Positions 26,332 to 37,531 of a stretch of 64,000 bases of DNA are shown here, one piece after another. Within the stretch, counting starts at the first letter, position 1. Each line of letters begins with the position of its first letter. Both the position numbers and the translations under genes were made by a program. The stretch is from the NCBI GenBank assembly GCA_028279875.1, contig JANQMU010000056.1, positions 1 through 64,000 of the forward strand, written 5' to 3'. The stretch is from Rhizobiaceae bacterium (lineage in GTDB: Bacteria > Pseudomonadota > Alphaproteobacteria > Rhizobiales > Rhizobiaceae). Under the pieces are notes generated by a model, which saw only the letters and a program-made list of their open reading frames with translations, did not search any database and had not been told where the DNA came from.

Positions 26332-27555
26332 CTATTTGATCAGACCGGCTTCTTTGGCCGATTTCAGATATTCGGCTTCGACATTGGCAAGCGCTTGCTC
26401 GGCAGTGCTCTCACCGGTGAAAAACGACGCCAGATTGTTGCCAAGTGCCGTATGCATCATCCCCATCTGGGAAGTGGAAGGATACGGCGCAGGTGCCGGG
26501 TCTGCCGTGGCGGCGGCAATGGCGCCATTTGCCAGACGGTTGGGTTCATAGCCGTCAATCAACCAGATCGCCTCGTCGCTGTTGGCCTGAACCATCTCCT
26601 TGTCCAGCCCCTCCATGGCGACGCGGAAGGCCGCATCGGCCTCGTCGTCCGATATGTTCTTGGCGATAACGATGCCGTCCCACCACAGGGTCGTGGCCGG
26701 TGCGCCGCCTTCCATGGCAAGCGGGGCGGAAGCCGTGTCCACTTTGCCGGCAACCTGTGATTCATTGGCGTCATCCATGGCGGCAGCACGCGACGCCCAA
26801 AGGTTGGCCATGGCGATCTTGCCCTGCTGGAACTGCTGCTGGACATAGGTGGAATCGGACACCAGATATTCCGGATCCATATAGGCGGTGAGTTCCTTCA
26901 TTTTCTCAAGCGCCTTGATGCCGGCCTCCGAATTCACAGATGGGGTGCTGTCGGCATTGACGAAAGTGCCGCCGAAGCCAAGGAACATGTTGTTGAAGTC
27001 CTGCGCCAGGTTCCAGCCGGTTTTCATCGTGCCGCCGAGCGGATAATCGACAACGCCGGCCTCCTTGATTTTCTCTGCTGCCGCCAGAACATCGTCCCAT
27101 GTGACGGGCACGTCTATTCCAAGGTCATCGAGAATATCCTTGCGGAACATCAAATGCTGGGTGTTCACCATCATGGCCACGGCCATCACTTTGCCGTCGA
27201 TTGCAATCAGCTGGTTCGGCGTCAGGTTCTGCCCATATTTGGCTACCAGATCATCAAGCGGACGGATCGTGCCCTCATTGATCAGCGGTGTGATCGTACC
27301 GTTTGAAACGCCGCCGATCTGATACAGCGCCGGATTGGCGGAAAACGCCGAAGGCTGCTTGGTTCTGAATTCCTGATCGAGTTCGGCGCTGAAATTACCG
27401 CATTCGGCCATCGCCTCCGTCACCGATTTCCAGGCTTCGAAGCCAGCCGAAAAGGATTTCACGGGAACCGTGTTCTCAAAGGCGCATCCAGCCCAGGCTG
27501 TTGTCGAAAAGAGCGTGATTGCCCCCGCTATCGCGATTCGTTTCAGATACATCAT
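26332..27555 (-). CDS. CUT1 ABC transporter substrate-binding protein
   Basis: A 407-residue extracellular solute-binding protein family 1 member. A Sec signal peptide ends near STTAWA; the mature part begins GCAFENTVPVKSF. Family landmarks include VTWDDVLAAAEKIKEAG and FQQGKIAMANLWASRAAAM. It captures the substrate for the MalFG-like permeases encoded downstream. ATG codons at 27555 and 27552 both follow GGGAG. The carbohydrate-type family suggests a sugar, polyol or glycoside-like ligand, but nothing here fixes it. Confidence 0.92.
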   Translation of the reverse strand: MMYLKRIAIAGAITLFSTTAWAGCAFENTVPVKSFSAGFEAWKSVTEAMAECGNFSAELDQEFRTKQPSAFSANPALYQIGGVSNGTITPLINEGTIRPLDDLVAKYGQNLTPNQLIAIDGKVMAVAMMVNTQHLMFRKDILDDLGIDVPVTWDDVLAAAEKIKEAGVVDYPLGGTMKTGWNLAQDFNNMFLGFGGTFVNADSTPSVNSEAGIKALEKMKELTAYMDPEYLVSDSTYVQQQFQQGKIAMANLWASRAAAMDDANESQVAGKVDTASAPLAMEGGAPATTLWWDGIVIAKNISDDEADAAFRVAMEGLDKEMVQANSDEAIWLIDGYEPNRLANGAIAAATADPAPAPYPSTSQMGMMHTALGNNLASFFTGESTAEQALANVEAEYLKSAKEAGLIK

Positions 27556-27642
27556 GTTCTCCCGGTTTGGTTGGCTGCCACCGCCTTGAAACGGTCGGCA
27601 ATTTATGAACCCGGCCCTTCGGCGCGGGCGGTTCTGGGGTCG

Positions 27643-28692
27643 TCACCCCATAATGCGTTCGCCCGTTTCACTGTCGAACAGGTGGCAGATGGAGCCCGGT
27701 ATCGAAATCGATACGGAATCGTCGATCTCCGCCCTGAATTCCTTGCCCGCCTTGACCGAGACGAACGCGCCGCCGACCCGCTGGGTGATCATCGTCGCGT
27801 CGCCGAGCAGCTCCATCGTGTAGACCGGCGCATTGATCTCGGCCGGCGTGTCGCTGACCCTTGCGTCCTCGGCCCGAAAGCCGAGCGTCACCGCGCCGTT
27901 CGGGCCCGACAGGCCGGTGATGCGGACATGGTCGGCCTCGAACACGCCGTCGGTCAGCGTTCCCTCCATCAGGTTCATCGCCGGCGAACCGATGAAGCTG
28001 GCAACGAAGGTGTTGGCCGGATTGTCATAGATGTCGGTCGGCGAACCGACCTGCTGGACCACGCCCTTGCTCATCACGACGACCCGGTCGGCAAGGGTCA
28101 TCGCCTCGATCTGATCATGGGTCACGTAGATCGTCGTCACTTTCAGCTCGTGACTGAGATTCTTGATCTGCGCCCGGGTGGAAACCCGGAGTTTGGCGTC
28201 GAGATTGGAGAGCGGTTCGTCCATCAGGAACACATTGGGTTCGCGCACGATCGCCCGCGCCAGCGCCACCCGCTGCCTTTGCCCACCGGAAAGCTCCGCC
28301 GGTTTGCGGTGCAGGAACTCCTCCAGTTCGACCATCCTGGCCGCCCGCATCACCCGCTCCTCATGGGTGGCGGGATCGATCTTCCGGACCTTCAATGGAA
28401 AGCGGATATTCTCAAAGACATTCATGTTCGGATAAAGGCCGTAGGACTGGAACACCATGGCGACATCCCGGTCTTTCGGATCGAGGTCGTTGACCACCCG
28501 GCCATCGACGATGATCTCACCTTCGGTGGCGTCTTCGAGGCCGGCGACCATGCGCATGGTAGTGGTCTTTCCGCAGCCGGACGGACCGAGCAGCACAAGG
28601 AATTCCTGGTCCGCGATCGTCAGATCGAAATTGTCGACACCGACGAAACTTCCCCAGCGTTTTGAGATGTTGCGCAGTTGAATTTCGGCCAT
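27643..28692 (-). CDS. CUT1 ABC transporter ATP-binding protein (UgpC/MalK-like)
   Basis: A 349-residue MalK-type ATPase: Walker A GPSGCGKT at 36-43, Q-loop MVFQSYGLYPNM, signature LSGGQRQRVALARA, Walker B VFLMDEPLSNLDAKLR, and H-loop YVTHDQIEA, followed by a C-terminal OB-type regulatory domain (TLGFRAEDARV). GGGAGGA precedes the ATG at 28692; longer starts lack a site. It is the first gene of the twelve-gene operon, directly behind two probable LacI operators. Confidence 0.95.
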   Translation of the reverse strand: MAEIQLRNISKRWGSFVGVDNFDLTIADQEFLVLLGPSGCGKTTTMRMVAGLEDATEGEIIVDGRVVNDLDPKDRDVAMVFQSYGLYPNMNVFENIRFPLKVRKIDPATHEERVMRAARMVELEEFLHRKPAELSGGQRQRVALARAIVREPNVFLMDEPLSNLDAKLRVSTRAQIKNLSHELKVTTIYVTHDQIEAMTLADRVVVMSKGVVQQVGSPTDIYDNPANTFVASFIGSPAMNLMEGTLTDGVFEADHVRITGLSGPNGAVTLGFRAEDARVSDTPAEINAPVYTMELLGDATMITQRVGGAFVSVKAGKEFRAEIDDSVSISIPGSICHLFDSETGERIMG

Positions 28693-28715
28693 CCGGTCCT
28701 CCCGCAACCCAATTT

Positions 28716-28729
28716 TGCATAGGTATGCA
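28716..28729. promoter_or_regulatory. Probable LacI-family operator O1
   Basis: TGCATAGGTATGCA: five-base arms TGCAT/ATGCA plus an additional A/T pair around a two-base core. It is nearly identical to a second site 55 bases away and lies 24 bases upstream of the ABC ATPase start. Confidence 0.65.
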
Positions 28730-28770
28730 TTCAGGCTAGACTCAGACCGGCAAGTTTGGCAAGGTTTTTC

Positions 28771-28784
28771 TGCATTCGTATGCA
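28771..28784. promoter_or_regulatory. Probable LacI-family operator O2
   Basis: TGCATTCGTATGCA with the central CG typical of LacI-family operators; merged with O1 the consensus is the perfect palindrome TGCATACGTATGCA. It lies 19 bases upstream of the divergent SnoaL-like gene at 28803, so the pair brackets the divergent promoters. Confidence 0.65.
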
Positions 28785-28802
28785 ATTCATCGGAATATCC
28801 AC

Positions 28803-29807
28803 ATGTCTGACGACTTCCGCACTGTTGTGCACGCCCGGCTCAACCAGTTGATAATGTGTCCGGATTCGGAACTCGAGACCCGGCTCGCCGACATCCTGAC
28901 CGATGATGCGGTCTGGGACGTCTCCTTTCCCGTCGGCCGGTTTGTCGGTCCGCGGCAGATTCTCGACGGCTGGATACGCCCGCTACGTGCGGCGCTGTCG
29001 CACGCCCGCCGGCGCGACGAGATTTTCATCGGCGGAGACAACCGCCGTGATGCTGGCGGCCGCTGGGTTGCCGCTGTTACCCATTATCTGGGCAATTTCT
29101 CCGGCCAACTCTTCGGCATCGGCCCCAGCCGGCATCTGGCATTTCTCCGCTCCGGCGAGTTCTATCGCCTCGAAAACGGCCGGATCGCCGAGGCCAAGCT
29201 CATCGTCGACTTCATCGACCTGATGCGTCAGACCGGTTGCTGCCCCCTGCCCTGTGATCTCGGCACGGAAATGCTGTTTCCGGGCCCCGCGACCCATGAC
29301 GGCGTGCTGCCGGCAGGCCAGTCGGATGGCGAAGAGACCCTGGACATCGTCGAGGGCATGCTGCGCGATCTGCAAAGCTTCGACCCCGATACCTTTACCT
29401 CAAAAGACCAGACCGGCGAGAACGGCTACTGGCATGAGGGCATGCTGTGGTACGGCCCGGCGGGCATCGGCTCGAACTACCGGTGGAGCGGATTCGTGCA
29501 GGATCACCGCGAATCCTTCCTGCGGGCCTTTCCCGACCGCAAGGGCGGCAATCATTACTGCCGCATCGGCGACGGCGACTACGCGGCAGTGTCCGGCTGG
29601 CCGTCAATGACCATGACCCACCGGGGCGACTATCTCGGTGTCGCCGCCACCGGACGCGCCCTGACGCTGCGGGTCATGGATTTCTACCGTTGCGCCGGGG
29701 GCAAAATCATGGAGAACTGGGTCCTGCTGGACTATCTGCATCTGTTCGACCAGATGGGGATCGACCTGATCGCCCAATCCGCGGACAGGACACGCGATGA
29801 GAATTGA
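28803..29807 (+). CDS. SnoaL-like (NTF2-fold) protein, double domain
   Basis: A 334-residue protein with two SnoaL-like domains. The second shares with the protein at 21140 the run GPAGIG...GDGDYAAVSGWPSMTMTHRGDYLG and the C-terminal MDFYRCAGGKIMENWVLLD then DQMGIDLI. It is transcribed away from the ABC operon, from the region with the two putative LacI operators, and overlaps the following amidohydrolase by 11 bases. It is therefore very likely part of the same regulon. Function unknown. Confidence 0.85.
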   Translation: MSDDFRTVVHARLNQLIMCPDSELETRLADILTDDAVWDVSFPVGRFVGPRQILDGWIRPLRAALSHARRRDEIFIGGDNRRDAGGRWVAAVTHYLGNFSGQLFGIGPSRHLAFLRSGEFYRLENGRIAEAKLIVDFIDLMRQTGCCPLPCDLGTEMLFPGPATHDGVLPAGQSDGEETLDIVEGMLRDLQSFDPDTFTSKDQTGENGYWHEGMLWYGPAGIGSNYRWSGFVQDHRESFLRAFPDRKGGNHYCRIGDGDYAAVSGWPSMTMTHRGDYLGVAATGRALTLRVMDFYRCAGGKIMENWVLLDYLHLFDQMGIDLIAQSADRTRDEN

Positions 29808-30666
29808 TTGCCATCACCATCTCTGGGATTTGCAGGCGGTCCGTTACCCCTGGCTCATGGCCCGCGGCGAAACACGCTTTTTCGGCGATCCAGCGCCAAT
29901 CCAGCGCGATTATCTTCTGGGCGAATTCCGCACCGACGCAGAAGCCGCCGGATTTGGCGCTTCGGTGCACATTCAGGTGGGCGCGGCGGACGGCCTCGCG
30001 GAGGCGCGCTGGGTGCAATCGGTTGCCGACGGCAATCCCGACTGGCCGCTCGCGCAGGTCGCCTTCTGCGATCTGACCACCGCCGGCGGCGACCGGCAAC
30101 TGGAAGAAATCTGCGCCCTGCCCACGGTGCGCGGCATTCGTCAGATCGTCGGCCGGGCGCCGGACGAAGACCGGCGCACCGGCACCAACGCCCTTCTGGA
30201 CAATCCGGCCTTCCTCGAAGGACTCACCCGCCTTGCCGACCGGCGGCTGTCCTTCGATCTGCAACTGATCCCCGACCTCATGCAGGCCGCCGCCGGCGTT
30301 TTCGAACAGGTTCCGCAACTGCCCGTGGCGCTGTGCCACGCCGGCTCGCCCAATGACCGGTCTGTCGAGGGGCTTCGCGACTGGTCGCAATCGCTGCGTC
30401 ACCTGTCGCGCCTGCCGAATATGTGGTGCAAACTATCGGGGCTCGGCATGTTCGAACACGACTGGACTGCGGAAAGCATCCGCCCCATCGTCGAAACCTG
30501 TCTCGAACAGTTCGGACCGGAGCGCTGCATGTTCGGTTCAAACTTTCCGGTGGACAGCCTGAACGCGAGCTATGCGCGGATCGTCAAAGCCTATCAGGCG
30601 CTCGTTCCGCCCGGTTCGCAAGAAGCGTTTTTCGGCGGCAACGCTCGCCGATTCTATCAGATCTGA
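29797..30666 (+). CDS. Amidohydrolase family protein (lactonase-like, COG3618)
   Basis: A 289-residue amidohydrolase-2 type TIM barrel. The metal motif HHHLWD is at residues 6-11, a barrel histidine is in VALCHAGSP, and the C-terminal MFGSNFPVDSLN has Asn where many relatives have Asp. Close families include L-fuconolactonase, L-rhamnono-lactonase and 2-pyrone-4,6-dicarboxylate hydrolase, so lactone opening is the best guess. Translational coupling to the SnoaL-like gene (11-base overlap) places it in the LacI-linked pathway. It converges with the mutase gene. Confidence 0.85.
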   Translation: MRIDCHHHLWDLQAVRYPWLMARGETRFFGDPAPIQRDYLLGEFRTDAEAAGFGASVHIQVGAADGLAEARWVQSVADGNPDWPLAQVAFCDLTTAGGDRQLEEICALPTVRGIRQIVGRAPDEDRRTGTNALLDNPAFLEGLTRLADRRLSFDLQLIPDLMQAAAGVFEQVPQLPVALCHAGSPNDRSVEGLRDWSQSLRHLSRLPNMWCKLSGLGMFEHDWTAESIRPIVETCLEQFGPERCMFGSNFPVDSLNASYARIVKAYQALVPPGSQEAFFGGNARRFYQI

Positions 30667-30683
30667 GCAGGCGAAACCGGCAT

Positions 30684-32819
30684 CTACCGGTTGCGCCTCA
30701 GCCCGCTGACCTCGGCCAGAACCGAATTGGCCGCGTCGACGACATTCGATCCCGGGCCGAAGATCTCCGCCACGCCCGCATCGCGAAGGAAAGCGTAATC
30801 CTGCTCGGGAATGACACCGCCGCACACGACGATGATATCGTCCCGGTTCCGTTTTTTCAGACAGTCGATGAGCTCCGGCACAAGCGTTCGGTGTCCGGCC
30901 GCCAGGGACGAGACGCCGATGACGTCGACATCCAGATCGATGGCCTTCGAGGCGACTTCCTCAGGCGTTTCGAACATGTCGGAGAGCGAAACGTCAAACC
31001 CCATATCGCCGAAGGCCGTGGCGATGATCTTGGCCCCGCGATCGTGGCCGTCCTGCCCCATCTTGGCCACCAGAATGTGCGGGGCGCGGTTTTTATCCTC
31101 CCTGAAGGCGCAGATCTTCTTTTGCACCGCCTCATATTCCGTGTCGCCGCGATAGGCCTCGCCATAGACGCCGGAGATCATCCGCGCCGTCGCCTTGTGG
31201 CGGTTGAAGGCACGCTCCATCGCGTCGGATATCTCGCCGAGCGTCGCCCGCTCGCGCGCCGCGCCGATCGCCGCCTCCAGCAGATTGCCCTCGCCGCTTT
31301 CGGCAACTGCCTGTAGCGCCGCAAGCGCGGCATCGCAGCGCCCCTGATCACGGCTGCTGCGCACCTTCTGCAGACGGGCGATCTGCGCCCGCCGCACCTT
31401 GGCATTGTCGATCTCCAGAATATCGACCTGCGGCTCGTCATCCAGCCGGAACCGGTTGACACCGACGATCACGTCCTCGCCCTTGTCGATCCGCGCCTGC
31501 CGCCGTGCCGCCGCCTCTTCGATGCGCATTTTCGGCAGGCCTTTTTCCACCGCCGCCGTCATCCCGCCGAGGCTTTCGACCTCTTCGATCATCCGCCAGG
31601 CTTCCTCGGCCAGCGCGTCGGTCAGCGCCTCGACATAATAGGAGCCGCCCAACGGGTCGACGACATTGGCGACACCCGTTTCATGCTGCAGGATGAGCTG
31701 TGTGTTGCGCGCGATGCGGGCGGAAAATTCCGTAGGCAAGGCCAGCGCCTCGTCGAAGGAATTGGTGTGCAGCGACTGCGTGCCACCCAGAACGGCCGCC
31801 ATCGCCTCGAAAGCCGTGCGCACGACGTTGTTGTAAGGATCCTGCTCGGTCAGTGAGACGCCGGATGTCTGGCAGTGGGTACGCAGCATCTTCGACCGTT
31901 CGGATTGCGCCCCGAAATCGGTCATGATCCGCGCCCACAGCCGCCGCGCTGCCCGCAATTTGGCGGCTTCCATGAAAAAGTTCATGCCGATGCAGAAGAA
32001 GAAGGACAAACGGCCGGAGAAGGCGTCGATATCGAGTCCCTTGCGCATCGCGGCGCGCACATATTCCATCCCGTCGGCAAGCGTGTAGGCAAGTTCCTGC
32101 GCCAGCGTCGCCCCCGCTTCCTGCATGTGATAGCCGGAAATGGAAATGGAGTTGAACTTCGGCATCTGCCGCGCCGTGAATTCGATGATGTCGGCGACGA
32201 TGCGCATCGATGCATCCGGCGGATAGATATAGGTGTTGCGGACCATGAACTCCTTCAGGATATCGTTCTGGATGGTCCCCGAAAGCGCGGCCCGGTCGGC
32301 GCCCTGCTCCTCGCCTGCGACAATAAACATGGCAAGGACAGGAATGACGGCACCGTTCATCGTCATCGAAACGGACATCTGGTCCAGCGGAATCCCGTCG
32401 AACAGGATCTTCATATCCTCGACCGAGTCGATGGCGACACCGGCCTTGCCGACATCGCCGACGACACGCGGATGATCGGAATCATAGCCCCGATGGGTGG
32501 CGAGATCGAAGGCGACGGACAGGCCCTTTTGGCCTCCGGCAAGGTTCTTGCGGTAGAAGGCGTTTGAATCCTCCGCCGTGGAAAAGCCGGCATATTGGCG
32601 AATGGTCCATGGCCGGCCGGCATACATGGTCGCCTTCACCCCGCGGGTGAAGGGCGCGAATCCCGGCAGTTCGCCCGCCGCATCGGCGGACACGTCCTCG
32701 GCCGTATAGACGGGCTTGACCGTAATGCCCTCCGGCGTCTGCCAGTCGAGCGTCGCCGGATCGGCGCCCTTCAATTCGCTGGATGCGAGTTCCAGCCAAT
32801 CGCGTTTGGTCTTGGTCAT
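30684..32819 (-). CDS. Methylmalonyl-CoA mutase
   Basis: A 711-residue single-chain mutase that converts methylmalonyl-CoA to succinyl-CoA. The substrate barrel includes [20 protein letters not shown] and [16 protein letters not shown], and the C-terminal B12 domain has the base-off motif DGHDRG with H592 as cobalt ligand, then GVSSLAAGH. It is last in the pccB-pccA-AKR-mutase series, consistent with propionyl-CoA breakdown. No epimerase or MeaB chaperone gene is in the window. Its leader carries a duplicated ribosome-binding segment (32821-32846). Confidence 0.95.
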   Translation of the reverse strand: MTKTKRDWLELASSELKGADPATLDWQTPEGITVKPVYTAEDVSADAAGELPGFAPFTRGVKATMYAGRPWTIRQYAGFSTAEDSNAFYRKNLAGGQKGLSVAFDLATHRGYDSDHPRVVGDVGKAGVAIDSVEDMKILFDGIPLDQMSVSMTMNGAVIPVLAMFIVAGEEQGADRAALSGTIQNDILKEFMVRNTYIYPPDASMRIVADIIEFTARQMPKFNSISISGYHMQEAGATLAQELAYTLADGMEYVRAAMRKGLDIDAFSGRLSFFFCIGMNFFMEAAKLRAARRLWARIMTDFGAQSERSKMLRTHCQTSGVSLTEQDPYNNVVRTAFEAMAAVLGGTQSLHTNSFDEALALPTEFSARIARNTQLILQHETGVANVVDPLGGSYYVEALTDALAEEAWRMIEEVESLGGMTAAVEKGLPKMRIEEAAARRQARIDKGEDVIVGVNRFRLDDEPQVDILEIDNAKVRRAQIARLQKVRSSRDQGRCDAALAALQAVAESGEGNLLEAAIGAARERATLGEISDAMERAFNRHKATARMISGVYGEAYRGDTEYEAVQKKICAFREDKNRAPHILVAKMGQDGHDRGAKIIATAFGDMGFDVSLSDMFETPEEVASKAIDLDVDVIGVSSLAAGHRTLVPELIDCLKKRNRDDIIVVCGGVIPEQDYAFLRDAGVAEIFGPGSNVVDAANSVLAEVSGLRRNR

Positions 32820-32820
32820 T

Positions 32821-32846
32821 GCAGCCTCCTTGGGCAGCCTCCTTGG
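32821..32846 (-). repeat. Tandem 13-base duplication containing the mutase ribosome site
   Basis: On the minus strand CCAAGGAGGCTGC occurs twice head to tail, each copy with a full AAGGAGG. The second copy sits correctly for the mutase ATG at 32819. It looks like a recent slippage duplication. Confidence 0.85.
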
Positions 32847-32864
32847 ACGGAAATCCGCCGGGCC

Positions 32865-33787
32865 TCAGGGCATGTGCTTTCCGAGACTGGCTTCGAGGAT
32901 CGCATACCAGTCGCGGCGGTTCATGGTGACATCGAATGCACCGGCGGCAGATCGAATCCGATCGGCCGACTGGGTTCCGATGATCGGAACGATGCCCGCC
33001 GGATGCGCCAGCAGCCAGGCCAGGGCGACGCATTCCCGGCTGGTGTCATTGGTCTCCGCCAGGCGGTCCAGCTCACCAATCAGGTCACCAAACAGCTCCT
33101 CATCGGCGCCACTCGGCACGACCCCGGTCGCCAACGCGCCGCCGGCGAGCGGCGACCAGGCCATCGGCAGCAGCCCAGCGGTCTGGGCATGGTCGAGCGT
33201 ACCGTCGAACAGCGCGCCGGTCGCCCAGGCCGACAACTCCGGCTGTGTCACCGCCAGCGGTATGTCGAGAAAATGCTGCAGCGCGCGCGTCTGCTCCACC
33301 GTATAGTTGGAAACGCCAACGCCTCGCACCTTGCCGCTTTCCACCAGCCGTGAAAGCGCCCTTGCCGCTTCCTCATGGCCTGTCAAAAGGTCCGGTCTGT
33401 GGATGAGGAACACGTCGACCCGGTCGGTCCGAAGACGCTTCAGCGACGCCTCGCAGGACGCCGTCAGATGGTCGACGGACGAGTTATACGGCAGCGGCGG
33501 TGTAATCCCGCCCTTGGTCACCAGGATCAGGTCATCGCGCACCGAGGGACGATCACCGATGAATTCCCCGAACATCGCTTCGGCCTCTCCGAACCCGGCA
33601 CCGCCGAACCCGTAGATCGCCGCGGTGTCAATCAGGTTGGCGCCGACCGACAGCGCCGCATCGATTTTCTCCGCCACCTCCTTGACCGGGGTGCCTGCCA
33701 GTCTCCAGCAGCCATAGGACAAGCGTCCGGTCCGCCGCCCCAGCAACGGTCGCTCGCGGGTGATCTCAAGTGCCGTCAGATCCGCCT

Positions 33788-33791
<4 letters not shown>
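32865..33791 (-). CDS. Aldo/keto reductase (YdhF-like)
   Basis: A 308-residue AKR barrel. The catalytic set is visible: Asp and Tyr in LIDTAAIYGFGG, Lys in ILVTKGG, His in VFLIHRPD, and the NADPH end IGTQSADRIRSAA. It resembles the E. coli YdhF type. Its ATG overlaps the pccA stop by four bases (ATGA), so it is coupled to propionyl-CoA carboxylase, though no AKR step is known in that pathway. Detoxifying or side-chain reduction linked to odd-chain acid metabolism is speculation. Confidence 0.88.
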
Positions 33792-35797
<2,006 letters not shown>

Positions 35798-35808
35798 CTT
35801 CCTGTGCC

Positions 35809-37341
35809 TCACAGCGGGATATTGTCATGTTTGCGGGTCGGTGCAGCGGCCTTCTTGGTTTTCAGCAGTTCGAACGCCCGCGCCACGCGCCGCCGGGTGG
35901 AATGCGGCATGATCACTTCGTCGATGAAACCGCGCTGCGCGGCGACGAAGGGATTGGCGAAGCGGTCTTCATAGTCCCTGGTTCGCTGCGCGATCTTGTC
36001 TGGATCATCCAGTTCCGACCGGTAGAGGATCTCGGTGGCGCCCTTGGCACCCATGACGGCGATCTCGGCCGTCGGCCAAGCATAATTGACATCGGCGCGA
36101 ATATGTTTCGACGCCATCACATCATAGGCGCCGCCATAGGCCTTGCGCGTGATGACGGTGACTTTCGGCACCGTCGCCTCGGCATAGGCGAACAGCAATT
36201 TCGCCCCGTTCTTGATGATGCCGCCATATTCCTGCGCCGTGCCGGGCAGGAATCCGGGAACGTCCACCAGGGTCAGGATCGGAATATTGAACGCGTCGCA
36301 AAAGCGAACGAAGCGGCCCGCCTTTTTCGAACTGTCGATATCGAGGCATCCGGCGAGCACCATCGGCTGATTGGCGACAACACCGACCGTGCTGCCGTTG
36401 ACGCGGATGAAGCCGCACAGAATATTGCCGGCGAAATCGCGCTGGATTTCGAAAAAATTGCCTTCATCGGCGATTTTGACGATCACCTCATGCATGTCAT
36501 AGGGCTGGTTGGGATTGTCGGGCACCAGCGTGTCGAGGCTCGGCTCCTGCCGGTCGAGCGGATCGCCGGTCTGCAGAACCGGCCCGGCCTGCCGGTTGGA
36601 CAGCGGCAGGAAATCGAACATGCGGCGCACTTCCAGCAGTGTCTCCACATCGTTCTCAAAGGCGCCGTCCGCCACCGATGATTTCTTCGTGTGGGTCGCC
36701 GCGCCGCCCAGTTCCTCGGCCGTCACCACCTCATTGGTCACGGTCTTGACCACATCGGGACCGGTCACGAACATATAGCTCGTGTCCTTGACCATGAAGA
36801 TGAAGTCGGTCATCGCCGGCGAATAGACCGCCCCGCCGGCGCAGGGTCCCATGATCACCGATATCTGCGGTATCACACCGGACGCCTGAACGTTGCGCCA
36901 GAACACTTCGGCATAGCCGCCGAGCGATGCAACGCCCTCCTGGATGCGCGCGCCGCCCGAATCGTTCAGCCCGATCAGCGGCACGCCGTTTTGCATTGCC
37001 AGATCCATCACCTTGCAGATCTTCTCGGCATGGGTCTCCGATAGCGAACCGCCGAACACGGTGAAGTCCTGGCTGAACACATAAGTCGGGCGGCCATTGA
37101 TGGTGCCCCAGCCGGTCACCACACCATCGCCGGCGATCTGCTGGGATTGCATGCCGAAATCCGCGCAGCGATGGGTCTTGTACATGTCGTATTCTTCAAA
37201 GGAACCGGCATCGAGCAGGATATCCAGCCGCTCCCGGGCGGTCAGCTTGCCCTTGGCGTGCTGGGCCTCGATGCGGCGCTGGCCGCCGCCGAGATGGGCC
37301 TCTTCCCGCCGGGTTTCCAGTTGATCGAGAATATCCCGCAT
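35809..37341 (-). CDS. pccB: Propionyl-CoA carboxylase beta (carboxyltransferase) subunit
   Basis: A 510-residue carboxyltransferase. The N-terminal half has [28 protein letters not shown] and [19 protein letters not shown]; the C-terminal half has [27 protein letters not shown] and [14 protein letters not shown]. This matches PccB of Rhodobacter and rhizobia closely in arrangement. A GTG one codon earlier is possible, but the ATG at 37341 is better spaced from GGGAG. It is the first gene of the operon and divergent from a PccR-like regulator, with TTGCAAA repeats between. Confidence 0.95.
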   Translation of the reverse strand: MRDILDQLETRREEAHLGGGQRRIEAQHAKGKLTARERLDILLDAGSFEEYDMYKTHRCADFGMQSQQIAGDGVVTGWGTINGRPTYVFSQDFTVFGGSLSETHAEKICKVMDLAMQNGVPLIGLNDSGGARIQEGVASLGGYAEVFWRNVQASGVIPQISVIMGPCAGGAVYSPAMTDFIFMVKDTSYMFVTGPDVVKTVTNEVVTAEELGGAATHTKKSSVADGAFENDVETLLEVRRMFDFLPLSNRQAGPVLQTGDPLDRQEPSLDTLVPDNPNQPYDMHEVIVKIADEGNFFEIQRDFAGNILCGFIRVNGSTVGVVANQPMVLAGCLDIDSSKKAGRFVRFCDAFNIPILTLVDVPGFLPGTAQEYGGIIKNGAKLLFAYAEATVPKVTVITRKAYGGAYDVMASKHIRADVNYAWPTAEIAVMGAKGATEILYRSELDDPDKIAQRTRDYEDRFANPFVAAQRGFIDEVIMPHSTRRRVARAFELLKTKKAAAPTRKHDNIPL

Positions 37342-37491
37342 CACATCGGCTCCCGGCTTTTCAAGGATCGTCGGATGGCCGATAGGGTCGGCGGGATGTG
37401 GCGTGTCACGATTGGTCTCCCGGGTGTTGGATATCCCTGTCTACAACCCTTCGCAGCGGTGGAAAAGGCTTGAAAAGGCGACAAAGTTGAT

Positions 37492-37530
37492 TTAGCAAAT
37501 GTTGCAAATCGAATTTTGTAAAATTGCAAA
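37492..37530. promoter_or_regulatory. TTGCAAA-type repeats, probable PccR operator
   Basis: TTAGCAAA (37492-37499), TTGCAAA (37502-37508), TTGTAAA (37516-37522) and TTGCAAA (37524-37530) form two close pairs directly before the regulator start. PccR of Rhodobacter sphaeroides is known to recognise paired TTTGCAA elements at pcc and its own promoter, so this is its expected site. Confidence 0.7.
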
Positions 37531-37531
37531 C

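Noticed and set aside
30666-30712. Bidirectional terminator between the amidohydrolase and mutase genes
   Set aside because: An AACCGG/CCGGTT stem is present in the convergent junction, but it is only six pairs and has no T-run on either side.
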